NCBI GenBank assembly: GCA_022841825.1
Contig: JALHQT010000006.1
Span: 124,001-188,000 of the forward strand
Direction: 5' to 3'
Length of the DNA stretch: 64,000 bases
Origin: Anaerolineae bacterium
GTDB lineage: Bacteria; Chloroflexota; Anaerolineae; Aggregatilineales; Phototrophicaceae
In this document: positions 36,218 through 44,397 of the stretch, piece by piece
How positions within the stretch are numbered: the first letter of the stretch is position 1
How the letters are laid out: every line of letters starts with the position of its first letter
The notes under the pieces: model-generated
Database searches by the model: none
What the model was told of the DNA's origin: nothing
What the model saw: only the letters and a program-made list of their open reading frames with translations
Translations under genes and position numbers: made by a program

Positions 36218-37228
36218 ATGCAGGATCAACGTCGAAATCATCGCCCTTCACGGCGCGAAGTGCTCACCGGCATGGGAATGGGGATACTCGGTCTTGCAGG
36301 GGGTGGGTGGCTGACCCATCAGGCAAACGCTGCGCAGCAAAACGCCCCCCTGCCCATCATCCCAAATGTTGTTCAAGCCGCGCCACGAACGATCATCAGT
36401 AGTTCTGGGATACGTATGCACGCCATCCAGACCGGCTTTGTGGCGGTGAAGTCTGCACATCGCGATTACAACGGTATTGAAGCGCTGCGTCTTCCCGCGA
36501 TTGCGACCGATACACGCTGGACAGCTTGGATGCCGATCATGACCTGGGTGATCGAACATCCCACAGGCATCATCGTCGTGGACACAGGAGAAACCAGTAA
36601 CATCATGGAGCCTGATTACACGAACTGTGATCCAATCACCCATTTCATCTATCAGAACAATCTCCGTTTTGTCGTGAGTCCAGCGGATGAACTTGCCGCC
36701 CAGATGCAAATGCTGAATCTGCCGCCAGACGAAGTGAAAACAGTCGTTCAGACGCATCTGCATTCCGATCACGTCGGAAACATGAGCGCATTCCCAAATG
36801 CGACCTTTTATGTCCCTCAGGCAGATTATCCAGCATCAAATGGCACGCTGCCTTGTCATTATCCTGCGAATTTTGCGCCCCAGTTTGCAGCTTTCCGCGA
36901 GGCACCATTCCCTGGATTTGGGCAAGGACTTGCACTGACTGGTGACGGCGATGTCTGGATTGTGCCAACACCTGGGCATTCACTGGGGCATCAATCGGTA
37001 CTCTTCATGGACGATAACTTGTCGTTTCTCTTTGCGGGCGATGTGGCGTTTGACGAAGGACAGCTCGTCAGCGGCGGATATGGTGGGATTGTCGCAGATG
37101 TTGCTCTGACGCAGGCGACCCTGGCGAACATTCGCGAATACGCAAGCGAGCGCCCCATGGTGTTTCTGCCGTCACACGATCCGAACAGCACAAATCGCTT
37201 TGAAGACCAGGAGCCTGCTGCCGTTTAG
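36218..37228 (+). CDS. Tat-exported metallo-beta-lactamase-fold hydrolase, N-acyl homoserine lactonase-like
   Basis: The ATG at 36218 has GGAG 7 nt upstream. A twin-arginine signal (SRREVLTGMGMGILGLAGGG) directs folded export. The metal site is THLHSDHVGN (His180, His182, Asp184, His185), followed by PTPGHSLGHQSV and FAGDVAFD (bridging Asp), which is the full set of the lactonase-type MBL fold. The layout (MTWVIEHPTGIIVVDTGE before it) resembles AttM/AiiA-like quorum-quenching lactonases, but other esters or lactones are possible. It is controlled by the divergent TetR gene. Confidence 0.82.
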   Translation: MQDQRRNHRPSRREVLTGMGMGILGLAGGGWLTHQANAAQQNAPLPIIPNVVQAAPRTIISSSGIRMHAIQTGFVAVKSAHRDYNGIEALRLPAIATDTRWTAWMPIMTWVIEHPTGIIVVDTGETSNIMEPDYTNCDPITHFIYQNNLRFVVSPADELAAQMQMLNLPPDEVKTVVQTHLHSDHVGNMSAFPNATFYVPQADYPASNGTLPCHYPANFAPQFAAFREAPFPGFGQGLALTGDGDVWIVPTPGHSLGHQSVLFMDDNLSFLFAGDVAFDEGQLVSGGYGGIVADVALTQATLANIREYASERPMVFLPSHDPNSTNRFEDQEPAAV

Positions 37229-37305
37229 GAACGAGCGCTGCCTCGTCTTCAACGCGAAAGGCTGATTCAAGAATGGCGCCCACCGCGACGAAACGAGCAG
37301 CGCCT

Positions 37306-37656
37306 TTACGGGCACATCTGCGCATAGACGATCTGTGTGCTCCCATCGTCACCTGCCTGGAGGGAATAAACGCTTGTCCACCAGGGCGCGCCGACGGGCA
37401 TATTCAGCTCGACGCCCGCGCGCAGCAGGGTCGTGATCTCCTGGCGATACCATGCTTCGACAGCGCTCACGCTGTCGGATGTCTCGTAGACCAACTGCGT
37501 GCGACCGAGGAAGACATGGGTATCGCTCGCCAGGGCAGCACCGGGATAGATCGGCTTCTCCTGGCGAAGGTCCGAGTAACAGCGGTTGTCCAGCAGGATG
37601 GCGACGACGCTGACCAGAAGGAACGTGGCAAGCGTGATGACAAGGACACTTCGCAT
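37306..37656 (-). CDS. Hypothetical membrane-anchored or exported protein
   Basis: A 116-residue protein. The ATG at 37656 has AGGTG 7 nt upstream. It has an N-terminal hydrophobic helix (MRSVLVITLATFLLVSVVAI), then a small soluble domain beginning NRCYSDLRQEKPIYPGA, with an aromatic-rich end (WWTSVYSLQAG). No family is recognised. It lies between the lactonase gene and the Uma2 remnant. Confidence 0.55.
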   Translation of the reverse strand: MRSVLVITLATFLLVSVVAILLDNRCYSDLRQEKPIYPGAALASDTHVFLGRTQLVYETSDSVSAVEAWYRQEITTLLRAGVELNMPVGAPWWTSVYSLQAGDDGSTQIVYAQMCP

Positions 37657-37685
37657 AGTTTTCACCTGAGGGCGAAAAGGGTCGA

Positions 37686-37889
37686 TCATGAGGATTGCGA
37701 AGTGCTGCCCCTATGCGTTGAACACAGTCTTGAGCGAGAGACTGAAGGCGCATAGGCGTTGGATGGCACTTCGATGATCTCCCCTGATACCAGTTGCAGG
37801 CACTTGCCGGGGGTTTCATCCTGTTCGGCGAGCGCGAGGAAGTCCGCCAGCGAAATCTGGGTTTGTGGTTCAATGACAAAGTCGGTCAT
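37686..37889 (-). pseudogene. Truncated Uma2-family gene remnant
   Basis: The first 50 or so codons (MTDFVIEPQTQISLADFLAL, then LQLVSGEIIEVPSNAYA) match the N-terminus of Uma2/DUF820 proteins, with a proper ribosome site (GGAG) before the ATG. Then the frame runs into unrelated sequence and stops at 37686, so the nuclease core is missing. It lies 40 bp downstream of metH on the same strand. Confidence 0.65.
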
Positions 37890-37929
37890 CAGTCGTGTCT
37901 CCGTCTCTGTGACCAGTCTATCACAAAGG

Positions 37930-40900
37930 CTACCCCAAGATCTGCTCGGCGCGGTCGCTGCTGCCCACGCTGTAGTACTTGGCGTCGGGATGATGCACGA
38001 CAATCGCCGCCGTGCTCTGCTCCGGCACCCACTGGTACGACGACGTCAGCTCCATCCCCAACTGCGCGACGGTCTGTGGCAGCAGCCTGACGACCAGCTC
38101 ATGATCCTTCAAGTCGGGGCACGCCGGGTAGCCCCAGCTATAGCGCTTGCCCTGCCCGGTGGGGATGTTCATGCCCTTGTTGACGACCACGCGGTTGACG
38201 TAGTTCGCCGTCGCCTCCGCCGCCTGCACCGCCAGCCCGTGAAAGAAGTACGCCTCGCTGTACTCGTGCGCGCTTTGCAGCTTGTCGAAATGCTCGCTCG
38301 CCACCGCGCCGACCGTGACGACCTGTAAGGCGACCGTATCGACCGCGCCGCCGACGGGCGCGAGGTAATCGCTGATGCACAGGAACTCGCCATACGGCTG
38401 GCGTGGGAAGGCGAAGCGCCCGATCTCGCGGCGCTCCGGCTCCGAACCGTTGCGCTGCGCGAATGGCACCGGGTCGTAGATGATCAGGTCGTCGCCGTCA
38501 CTGTTGGCGGGGAAGTAGCCATAGACCGCCTGCGGGCGCAGCGTTTTGTCGCGCAATGCCTCGCGCGTCATGCGCTCCAGTCGCGCCTCGAACTCCGCCT
38601 CCAGCTTCGTCCATTCCTCGCCATGCGTGTTCGATGCACCCCAGCTCAGGCGGTAGAGTTCCGGCTTGTGCAGGTATTTGAGCACGACTTCCAGCGGCAT
38701 CGACTCGATCACCTTCGTCCCCCAGAACGGGGGCGTCGGGAGGCTCGGTGCGGGTTGCACGGTCTTCTCGCCGCGCGCACGCTGGCGGCGCACGGGGGCG
38801 GGCTTGCCCATCTCGGCATATGCCTCCGCGCGGGTCGTCTCCAGCAGCGCCTCGCGCTGTTCCGGCACGATCAACTGCTCGACCATCGCCAAGCCCTCGA
38901 AGGCATCCTTGCAGTAGAAGACGCCCGGTTCGTAAGGTTCGCCGCTCTCTTCCAGGAAGAGGATGCGCCGCCCGAACTTGCGATTGATCGCCGCCCCACC
39001 GATCAGCACCGGGAACTTGAGTCCGCGCCGCGCCAGCTCATTGACGACGACCGGCATCTGCTTGCTGGTGCTGACGAGCAGCGCGCTCAAGCCAATGGCG
39101 TCGGCGTTGTACTCAATCGCCTTCTCGATGATGGTGTTGGCGGGAACCTGCTTGCCCAGGTCATGGACGGTGAAGCCGTTGTTACTGAGGATCGTCTTGA
39201 CGAGGTTTTTGCCGATGTCATGCACATCGCCGTAGACGGTCGCCAGCACGACGGTACCCTTGCTCGAGCCTTCGACCTTCTCCATGAAGGTCTCCAGATA
39301 GGCGACCGTCTTCTTCATCACCTCGGCGCTTTGCAGCACGAACGGCAGGATCAGCTCGCCCGCGCCGAACTTATCGCCGACTTCTTTCATGGCGGGCAGC
39401 AGCACATTGTTGAGCACACCGACCGCATCCTGGCGCGTCAGACATGCGTCGATCAGCTTCTCGACGCCATCCTTCTTACGATGCACGATCTGCCAGTGGA
39501 TCGCCTCCTCGGCGGTCATGTTCGCAGTCGGGTCTTCTTCCTGCTTGCCCGTCACCTTCACGTCGTTCTGCTCGAAATACTGGATGAAGCGCGGCAGGGC
39601 GTCCTGGTCGCTGTTGAAGATCAGGTCATTCGCAATCTTGCGCTGCTCGTCCGGGATTTCCGCGTAGGGCGTGATGTGCGCCGGATTGACAATCGCCATA
39701 TCCAGCCCCGCCTGCACCGCGTGATAGAGAAAGACGCTGTTCAGCACGCCGCGCGCGGCAGGCGTGACGCCGAAAGAGACGTTGCTGACGCCGAGCGCCG
39801 TCATCACGCCCGGCATCTGCTGCTTGATTAGGCGGATGCCTTCGAGAGTCTCGATGGAGTCGTTGCGCAGGTCTTCCTGCCCAGTCGTCAGCGGAAACGT
39901 CAGCGTGTCAAAGATCAGGTCTTCGGGAACCATGCCGTATTCATCGACCGCGATCTGCGCGATGCGTTGGGAAATCGCCAGCTTCTTTTCGCGCGTGTGC
40001 GCCATGCCCTCTTCGTCAATGGTCATCGACAGGACGCCCGCGCCGTATTTGCGCGCGATGGGCAGCACCTTGTCGATGCGCTCACGCCCGTTTTCCAGGT
40101 TGTTGCCGTTGATGATGGCGCGCCCCGGATAGACCGACAGCGCCGCCTCCGCGATGTGCGCGTCGGTCACGTCGATGATCAGCGGCGCTTCGACCGCCAT
40201 CGCCAGCTTCTTGACCAGCGTCTTCATCTGCTGTGCTTCGTCGGCGCGCTCGGTCAGCGCGACGCACACGTCCAGCATGTGCGCCCCACTCTCGACCTGA
40301 TCGACCGCGATGGGCACGATGTCATCGTAGCGATCATCGAGCAGGAGCTGCTTGACCTTGCGGCTGCCCTGCGAATTGACGCGCTCCCCGATCATCGTCG
40401 GACCCGGCGTGTTGATCATCGGCATGGCGCGCATGTTGCTCGACGCCATCGCCTCGGTCTCCGGCGTGCGCGCGAGAGGGCGCTTCAGCCCCCCTCTCCC
40501 AGCAAAGCGTTCGGGAGAGGGGCTGGGGGTGAGGGCTTGCCTGTACTCCTCATAGCTCATGCCATGCACGCGACGGTAGAGCTGGTCGATGTGTTCCGGG
40601 CGCGTGCCGCAGCAGCCGCCTACGACGCTGACGCCCCAGCGCGTAAATTCCGCCACCATCTCGCTGAACGGGTCGGGTTCCATCGGGTAGACCGCTTCGC
40701 CATCGACATTGATCGGCAAGCCCGCGTTCGGCAGGATGCTGATGGGCAGCGTGCTGTGGGCGACGAGATACTGCACCGGCTCGCGCATGTACTCAGGTCC
40801 CGTCGAGCAGTTCAGCCCGATCACGTCGATGGGCAGCGCTTCGAGCGTGGTGAGCGCGCTGGCGATGTCGGTGCCGAAGAGCATCCGCCCGCTCACGTCG

Positions 40901-41526
40901 AGCGTGATCTGCGCTTGCAGTGGAATACGCACGCCGCTGTCCTCGAACAGCCGTTGAATGCCCCAGATCGCCGCCTTGACTTCGAGGATGTCCTGGCTGG
41001 TCTCGATCAGCAGCACATCCGCGCCGCCTTCGACCAAGCCCTTCGCCTGTTGGTAGAAGACATCCGCCAGCTCGTCAAAGGTGATGTTGCTCAGGTCGGG
41101 GTCGTTGCCGCTCGGCAGCTTGCCACTGGGACCGATGCTGCCCGCCACAAAGCGCGGAATGCCCGTCTCGCGCTCGAAGCGGTCGCAGATGCGCCGCGCC
41201 AGCGCCGCCGCCGCATGATTGATTTCGATGCAGCGCTCCTGCAAGCCGAACTCCGCCAGCGTCAGCGGATTGCTGCGGAAGGTATCCGTCTCGACCGCTT
41301 CCGCGCCGACTGCCAGGAACGAGGCGTGAATCTCCTCGATCACGTCCGGGCGTGTGATGACGAGGTAGTCGTTCATGCCGTTGTACTGCTCGCCGCCAAA
41401 ATCGGCAGCGGTCAGATTATAGCGCTGGATACTCGTGCCCATCGCGCCGTCGAAGATGACGACATGGTCTTCGATGGCATCGAGATAGCGGCGATTGGTA
41501 TAGGTTCGATTGGCATTGCGCTTCAA
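37930..41526 (-). CDS. metH: Cobalamin-dependent methionine synthase
   Basis: A 1,198-residue MetH with four domains: homocysteine-binding (about 15-330, zinc cysteines in GLNCSTGP and GGCCGTRPEH), pterin-binding (about 365-640), cap and B12-binding (about 660-885, with cobalt-ligand His769 in GDVHDIGKN), and the AdoMet activation domain (about 930-1195). It transfers a methyl group from methyl-tetrahydrofolate to homocysteine. It starts at TTG, nine bases after GGAG that overlaps the end of the preceding gene. Between the first two domains is an in-frame insert (about residues 330-350) made of an intergenic repeat. Length is otherwise normal. Confidence 0.95.
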   Translation of the reverse strand: MKRNANRTYTNRRYLDAIEDHVVIFDGAMGTSIQRYNLTAADFGGEQYNGMNDYLVITRPDVIEEIHASFLAVGAEAVETDTFRSNPLTLAEFGLQERCIEINHAAAALARRICDRFERETGIPRFVAGSIGPSGKLPSGNDPDLSNITFDELADVFYQQAKGLVEGGADVLLIETSQDILEVKAAIWGIQRLFEDSGVRIPLQAQITLDVSGRMLFGTDIASALTTLEALPIDVIGLNCSTGPEYMREPVQYLVAHSTLPISILPNAGLPINVDGEAVYPMEPDPFSEMVAEFTRWGVSVVGGCCGTRPEHIDQLYRRVHGMSYEEYRQALTPSPSPERFAGRGGLKRPLARTPETEAMASSNMRAMPMINTPGPTMIGERVNSQGSRKVKQLLLDDRYDDIVPIAVDQVESGAHMLDVCVALTERADEAQQMKTLVKKLAMAVEAPLIIDVTDAHIAEAALSVYPGRAIINGNNLENGRERIDKVLPIARKYGAGVLSMTIDEEGMAHTREKKLAISQRIAQIAVDEYGMVPEDLIFDTLTFPLTTGQEDLRNDSIETLEGIRLIKQQMPGVMTALGVSNVSFGVTPAARGVLNSVFLYHAVQAGLDMAIVNPAHITPYAEIPDEQRKIANDLIFNSDQDALPRFIQYFEQNDVKVTGKQEEDPTANMTAEEAIHWQIVHRKKDGVEKLIDACLTRQDAVGVLNNVLLPAMKEVGDKFGAGELILPFVLQSAEVMKKTVAYLETFMEKVEGSSKGTVVLATVYGDVHDIGKNLVKTILSNNGFTVHDLGKQVPANTIIEKAIEYNADAIGLSALLVSTSKQMPVVVNELARRGLKFPVLIGGAAINRKFGRRILFLEESGEPYEPGVFYCKDAFEGLAMVEQLIVPEQREALLETTRAEAYAEMGKPAPVRRQRARGEKTVQPAPSLPTPPFWGTKVIESMPLEVVLKYLHKPELYRLSWGASNTHGEEWTKLEAEFEARLERMTREALRDKTLRPQAVYGYFPANSDGDDLIIYDPVPFAQRNGSEPERREIGRFAFPRQPYGEFLCISDYLAPVGGAVDTVALQVVTVGAVASEHFDKLQSAHEYSEAYFFHGLAVQAAEATANYVNRVVVNKGMNIPTGQGKRYSWGYPACPDLKDHELVVRLLPQTVAQLGMELTSSYQWVPEQSTAAIVVHHPDAKYYSVGSSDRAEQILG
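40484..40535. repeat. CTCACCCC-type hairpin repeat inside metH
   Basis: On the minus strand it reads CCCTCACCCCCAGCCCCTCT, then a hairpin CCCCTCTCCC/GGGAGAGGGG (40491-40500 and 40513-40522). It encodes LTPSPSPERFAGRGG. The same kind of sequence occurs at 46.54 kb between genes and at 54.19 kb in glpAB. Confidence 0.8.
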
Positions 41527-41532
41527 GGGAGG

Positions 41533-41925
41533 TTACTCCATCACTTGCGCGCCACCATCCCAGGCATCACTGTTGGGCGGGATGATGACGGTCTTGACAA
41601 CACTCATAAACTGCGCGAGCAGATCAATTTGATCGGGCGCTTCTTCTCCCGGAGGGTACTGCATAAACAAGAGGATAGGAAACGATTTGTAGTCCGGCTG
41701 TAGCCAGTGATCGAAGTGCGCTTCGTAGTTGTGATGCAGCTTGATGATGACTCCACTCTTAGACATCTTCAGGTAGTAATCGCCACCCCAGAACTTATCG
41801 TTCAGCTTTTTCCACCGAATTTTCAGCAGCGGGCGAATCACTTTGGCAGCGGTGTGAATATCGTCGTAACGAAAGCCAAAGCGATACGTCACCATCTGGC
41901 TTGTCCCTACCTGTCTCTTCGCCAT
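41533..41925 (-). CDS. Hypothetical protein upstream of metH
   Basis: A 130-residue cytoplasmic protein. The ATG at 41925 follows GAGGATGTT; a start ten codons earlier is possible. It is rich in aromatic residues (TYRFGFRYDD, FWGGDYYLKM, HHNYEAHFDHWL) and ends in acidic residues. No family is recognised. Its stop is 6 bp before the metH TTG, and metH's Shine-Dalgarno lies within its last codons, so the two are probably translated together. Confidence 0.6.
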   Translation of the reverse strand: MAKRQVGTSQMVTYRFGFRYDDIHTAAKVIRPLLKIRWKKLNDKFWGGDYYLKMSKSGVIIKLHHNYEAHFDHWLQPDYKSFPILLFMQYPPGEEAPDQIDLLAQFMSVVKTVIIPPNSDAWDGGAQVME

Positions 41926-42028
41926 AACATCCTCGATACCGACCACGAATTGCATCCTATGTTCATACAGTATGGATCACCAGACGATCAGCATAACCCC
42001 GTGCCCTAACGCAGGCACAAATACCCAC

Positions 42029-42916
42029 CTAGAGATCGTCCGTCCAGAGCGGGCGTTTACGCCCGGCGATCCCAAGCGTGCGCTGAATCTCGGTCAGCCG
42101 TTGGATCGTCACGTTTTGCAGATCGTCGAGCTTTTCGTGCAGTTCCTGGATTTCCAGTTCTGCCTTCACATTCACATCATACTCGATGTCGTTACGGACG
42201 CGCTCGCGCTCTGCCTGGCGGTTCTGGCTGATCAGGACGAACAGCGAGAGAAAGATCGCCTCCAGCGACACGATCATCGTGAGCAGCCCAAACGGGAACG
42301 GGTCGAAGGCGTGCAGCGTTGGGAAGATGCCGAGATTCAACACGATCCAGCCGACAAACCAGATCAGATTGAAGTAGACGAAACGTATATCGCCAGCGAC
42401 CATGGTCAGAAGATCCGAGAGCCGCTGTCCGATGGTCAATCCCTGCTCTTCGACTTCTTCGTTGACATTACGCGCGACAACCCGGTCACGGATCAGAACA
42501 TCGGTCTCGCGGATACGCTTGCCAAGCATCGAAATGATGTCGAGTGCCGCCATTGGGTGCTTGCGAAAAAGCGCTTCCAGGTCATTACGATCTACGATCA
42601 GGATCGTGGTGTCCTGTAATGCCTTGGCATTGGTGTGGCGTTCGTCATTTGCCAGCAGCGCCACCTCACCAAAGATGTCGCCCGCTTCGCACAGGCTGAT
42701 GCGCACACGTTCATGCGCTTTATCGCGGATGAACACCTCGACGCGCCCCTTCTGGACGACGAACATGACCCCGCCGGGGTCACCAACGGCGTAGATCATC
42801 TGCCCCGTGATGTACGTGCGCTGCTCCATCTGTCCGGCAAGCTCGGACAGTTCCTGTTCATCCAGCAGCTCAAACAGTGGGATTTCACGCAGCAGCTCAA
42901 AATCGACGACAGGCAT
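42029..42916 (-). CDS. Cyclic-nucleotide-binding domain fused to DUF1003
   Basis: A 295-residue protein starting at ATG 42916 with GGAGG 6 nt upstream. The N-terminal half is a cNMP-binding beta-roll (FELLDEQELSELAGQMEQRT, CEAGDIFGEVALLANDERHT as the phosphate-binding cassette, IVDRNDLEALF). The C-terminal half is DUF1003: two membrane helices (FVYFNLIWFVGWIVLNLGIF and PFGLLTMIVSLEAIFLSLFV) then a charged amphipathic helix. It may link a nucleotide signal to a membrane process. The cassette lacks the classical E-x-A/R pair in full, so ligand binding is uncertain. Confidence 0.8.
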   Translation of the reverse strand: MPVVDFELLREIPLFELLDEQELSELAGQMEQRTYITGQMIYAVGDPGGVMFVVQKGRVEVFIRDKAHERVRISLCEAGDIFGEVALLANDERHTNAKALQDTTILIVDRNDLEALFRKHPMAALDIISMLGKRIRETDVLIRDRVVARNVNEEVEEQGLTIGQRLSDLLTMVAGDIRFVYFNLIWFVGWIVLNLGIFPTLHAFDPFPFGLLTMIVSLEAIFLSLFVLISQNRQAERERVRNDIEYDVNVKAELEIQELHEKLDDLQNVTIQRLTEIQRTLGIAGRKRPLWTDDL

Positions 42917-42998
42917 GGGCAGCCTCCAACGCACAGAAGAGGCGAACAGTATTCACCCCTTTGTAACGCAGGGTTTGCGTTCTGCCTAGCCGGAAGAC

Positions 42999-43484
42999 TC
43001 AGAATTGAGCGGCGTTTTCACCCCGCGCCCGGATGAAGGCTGAGAGCGTCTCATGATGTTGTTCACAGCGTTGGGTCAGGCTGGTGAGCCAGTCCAGATA
43101 CCGAGGGTCGTGCGTGCGACGGTGGGCATCGACCGAAACCGCATGCCTGATGAGCGTGCTGGAAAGCTGCTGAAACTCGTTCACGCAATCCGCCCAGCTC
43201 ATTCGACTGCGCACCGCGATATTGAAACGATTGAACGAGGTTGTGTCGAAATTGCCGACACTCGACATCTGCTGATCATATTCGCTGTAGCGCTGGTTCG
43301 CCTCCGCCAGCCATCCACACATCACCGCAATCGCCTGACGCGCCGACAGCTTCCCGGACACACCAGGAGCGTCCACCAATGGCTGCGGGTATCGCCTGAG
43401 AAGATTGAGCAGGTCTTTGGATATGTGATGAAATCGCGCGAGCGACATCAGGAACTGCCGATCTACAGACGAGTCACTGGGCAT
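42999..43484 (-). CDS. Hypothetical helical protein, DinB/ClbS-like layout
   Basis: A 161-residue all-helical protein. The segment LSARQAIAVMCGWLAEANQR resembles the second helix of DinB/DfsB proteins. Later helices contain His residues (RHAVSVDAHRRTHDPRY and CEQHHETLSAF) that could form the metal site of this fold. The match is weak. It lies 82 bp upstream of the cNMP-DUF1003 gene on the same strand. Confidence 0.5.
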   Translation of the reverse strand: MPSDSSVDRQFLMSLARFHHISKDLLNLLRRYPQPLVDAPGVSGKLSARQAIAVMCGWLAEANQRYSEYDQQMSSVGNFDTTSFNRFNIAVRSRMSWADCVNEFQQLSSTLIRHAVSVDAHRRTHDPRYLDWLTSLTQRCEQHHETLSAFIRARGENAAQF

Positions 43485-43644
43485 AACATAAGTTCCAGTA
43501 TAAGCATGTGTCGAGTAAAACAGTTCATAATCACAGTCTAATGCTCTAATCTTGCGAATGTTCCATTATACTGTCAAGCGATCATCACATTACAATTTAG
43601 GAATGTGGAAGCCAAACACCGCGCAGCACCGTGGCTCAGAGGAC

Positions 43645-44271
43645 ATGGATTTGATTATGAAACGTGGCGGATCTTCTTTCTTACTTCCAACCATATTGCT
43701 TGGGATACTGGTCGCTGTCGTGTTTGTCTACACCAACAATGCCCCATCTGCCACGAACTCTGAAGTCAGTGCGCCGCCCACGCCAACTGCTCCCCAGCTT
43801 TCAACCGCTGTTTCCACGGAGGCGGCGGTCTCGACACCCGATGCGGTGGTGCGCGCAATGATGTCACTCCCGAACGCCGGAGTGGTTGCGCCGATCATCG
43901 ATGTCTTCATCCGAGACGGCTCATGGGATGTCGCCAACCTCGGCGCATCGGTTGGGCACTTGCAGGGTACCGCGCCCATCGGAACGCCCAACAACGTGGG
44001 CTTGGCGGGGCATTCCGAGCTGCGCGACGGCACACGCGGCATCTTCGCCTACATTCAGGAACTCAATTATGGTGATCCGATCCTAATCGAGGTGGGCGAC
44101 CAGCGGCTGGAATATCGCGTAAGTGGGCTGCGCAGTGTACCGCCGACGGACTTGAGTGTGCTGCGCCCGACCGACCGCGAGCGGCTGACGCTGATCACCT
44201 GCGACGATTACGACTTCCTGCTCAATATCTACAGGACGCGCGTCGTCGTCCTCGCCGAGCGCGTGTCCTGA
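43645..44271 (+). CDS. Sortase
   Basis: A 208-residue class E/F-like sortase. I chose the ATG at 43645; an ATG four codons later is equally possible. An N-terminal membrane helix (FLLPTILLGILVAVVFV) is followed by a Thr/Pro-rich stalk, then the catalytic barrel with His123 in GLAGHSE, Cys186 in LITCDD and Arg197 or Arg199 in YRTRV. Sortases cut a C-terminal LPxTG-like signal and attach the protein to a wall or pilin amine. No obvious LPxTG substrate is adjacent. Confidence 0.88.
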   Translation: MDLIMKRGGSSFLLPTILLGILVAVVFVYTNNAPSATNSEVSAPPTPTAPQLSTAVSTEAAVSTPDAVVRAMMSLPNAGVVAPIIDVFIRDGSWDVANLGASVGHLQGTAPIGTPNNVGLAGHSELRDGTRGIFAYIQELNYGDPILIEVGDQRLEYRVSGLRSVPPTDLSVLRPTDRERLTLITCDDYDFLLNIYRTRVVVLAERVS

Positions 44272-44301
44272 AAACGCAATAGGTCATCCCGGCGACCGAC
44301 C

Positions 44302-44367
44302 GCCCACTTCCGCGACCCCGATGGCAACCAGATCGAGATTAACTACGACATTCCAGCGGGGTCGTAA
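44302..44367 (+). pseudogene. Fossil of a VOC/glyoxalase-family C-terminus
   Basis: Just after the sortase stop the sequence reads AHFRDPDGNQIEINYDIPAG then a stop. R-D-P-D-G-N-x-I-E-I is the last strand of VOC-fold (glyoxalase/bleomycin-resistance) domains, with the Glu metal ligand. No start or preceding domain is present, so this is a remnant. Confidence 0.5.
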
Positions 44368-44397
44368 AGTCGAGCCGAACCGCGTCGGCTCAACACG

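Noticed and set aside
39967-41703. 578-codon plus-strand open frame
   Set aside because: Antisense to metH, which has complete domains on the other strand.
41926-42028. Possible cobalamin or SAM riboswitch in front of metH
   Set aside because: metH has another gene 6 bp upstream, and the 103 bp before that gene show no B12-box or SAM-type core, only a small GTGCC/GGCAC hairpin without a T-run.
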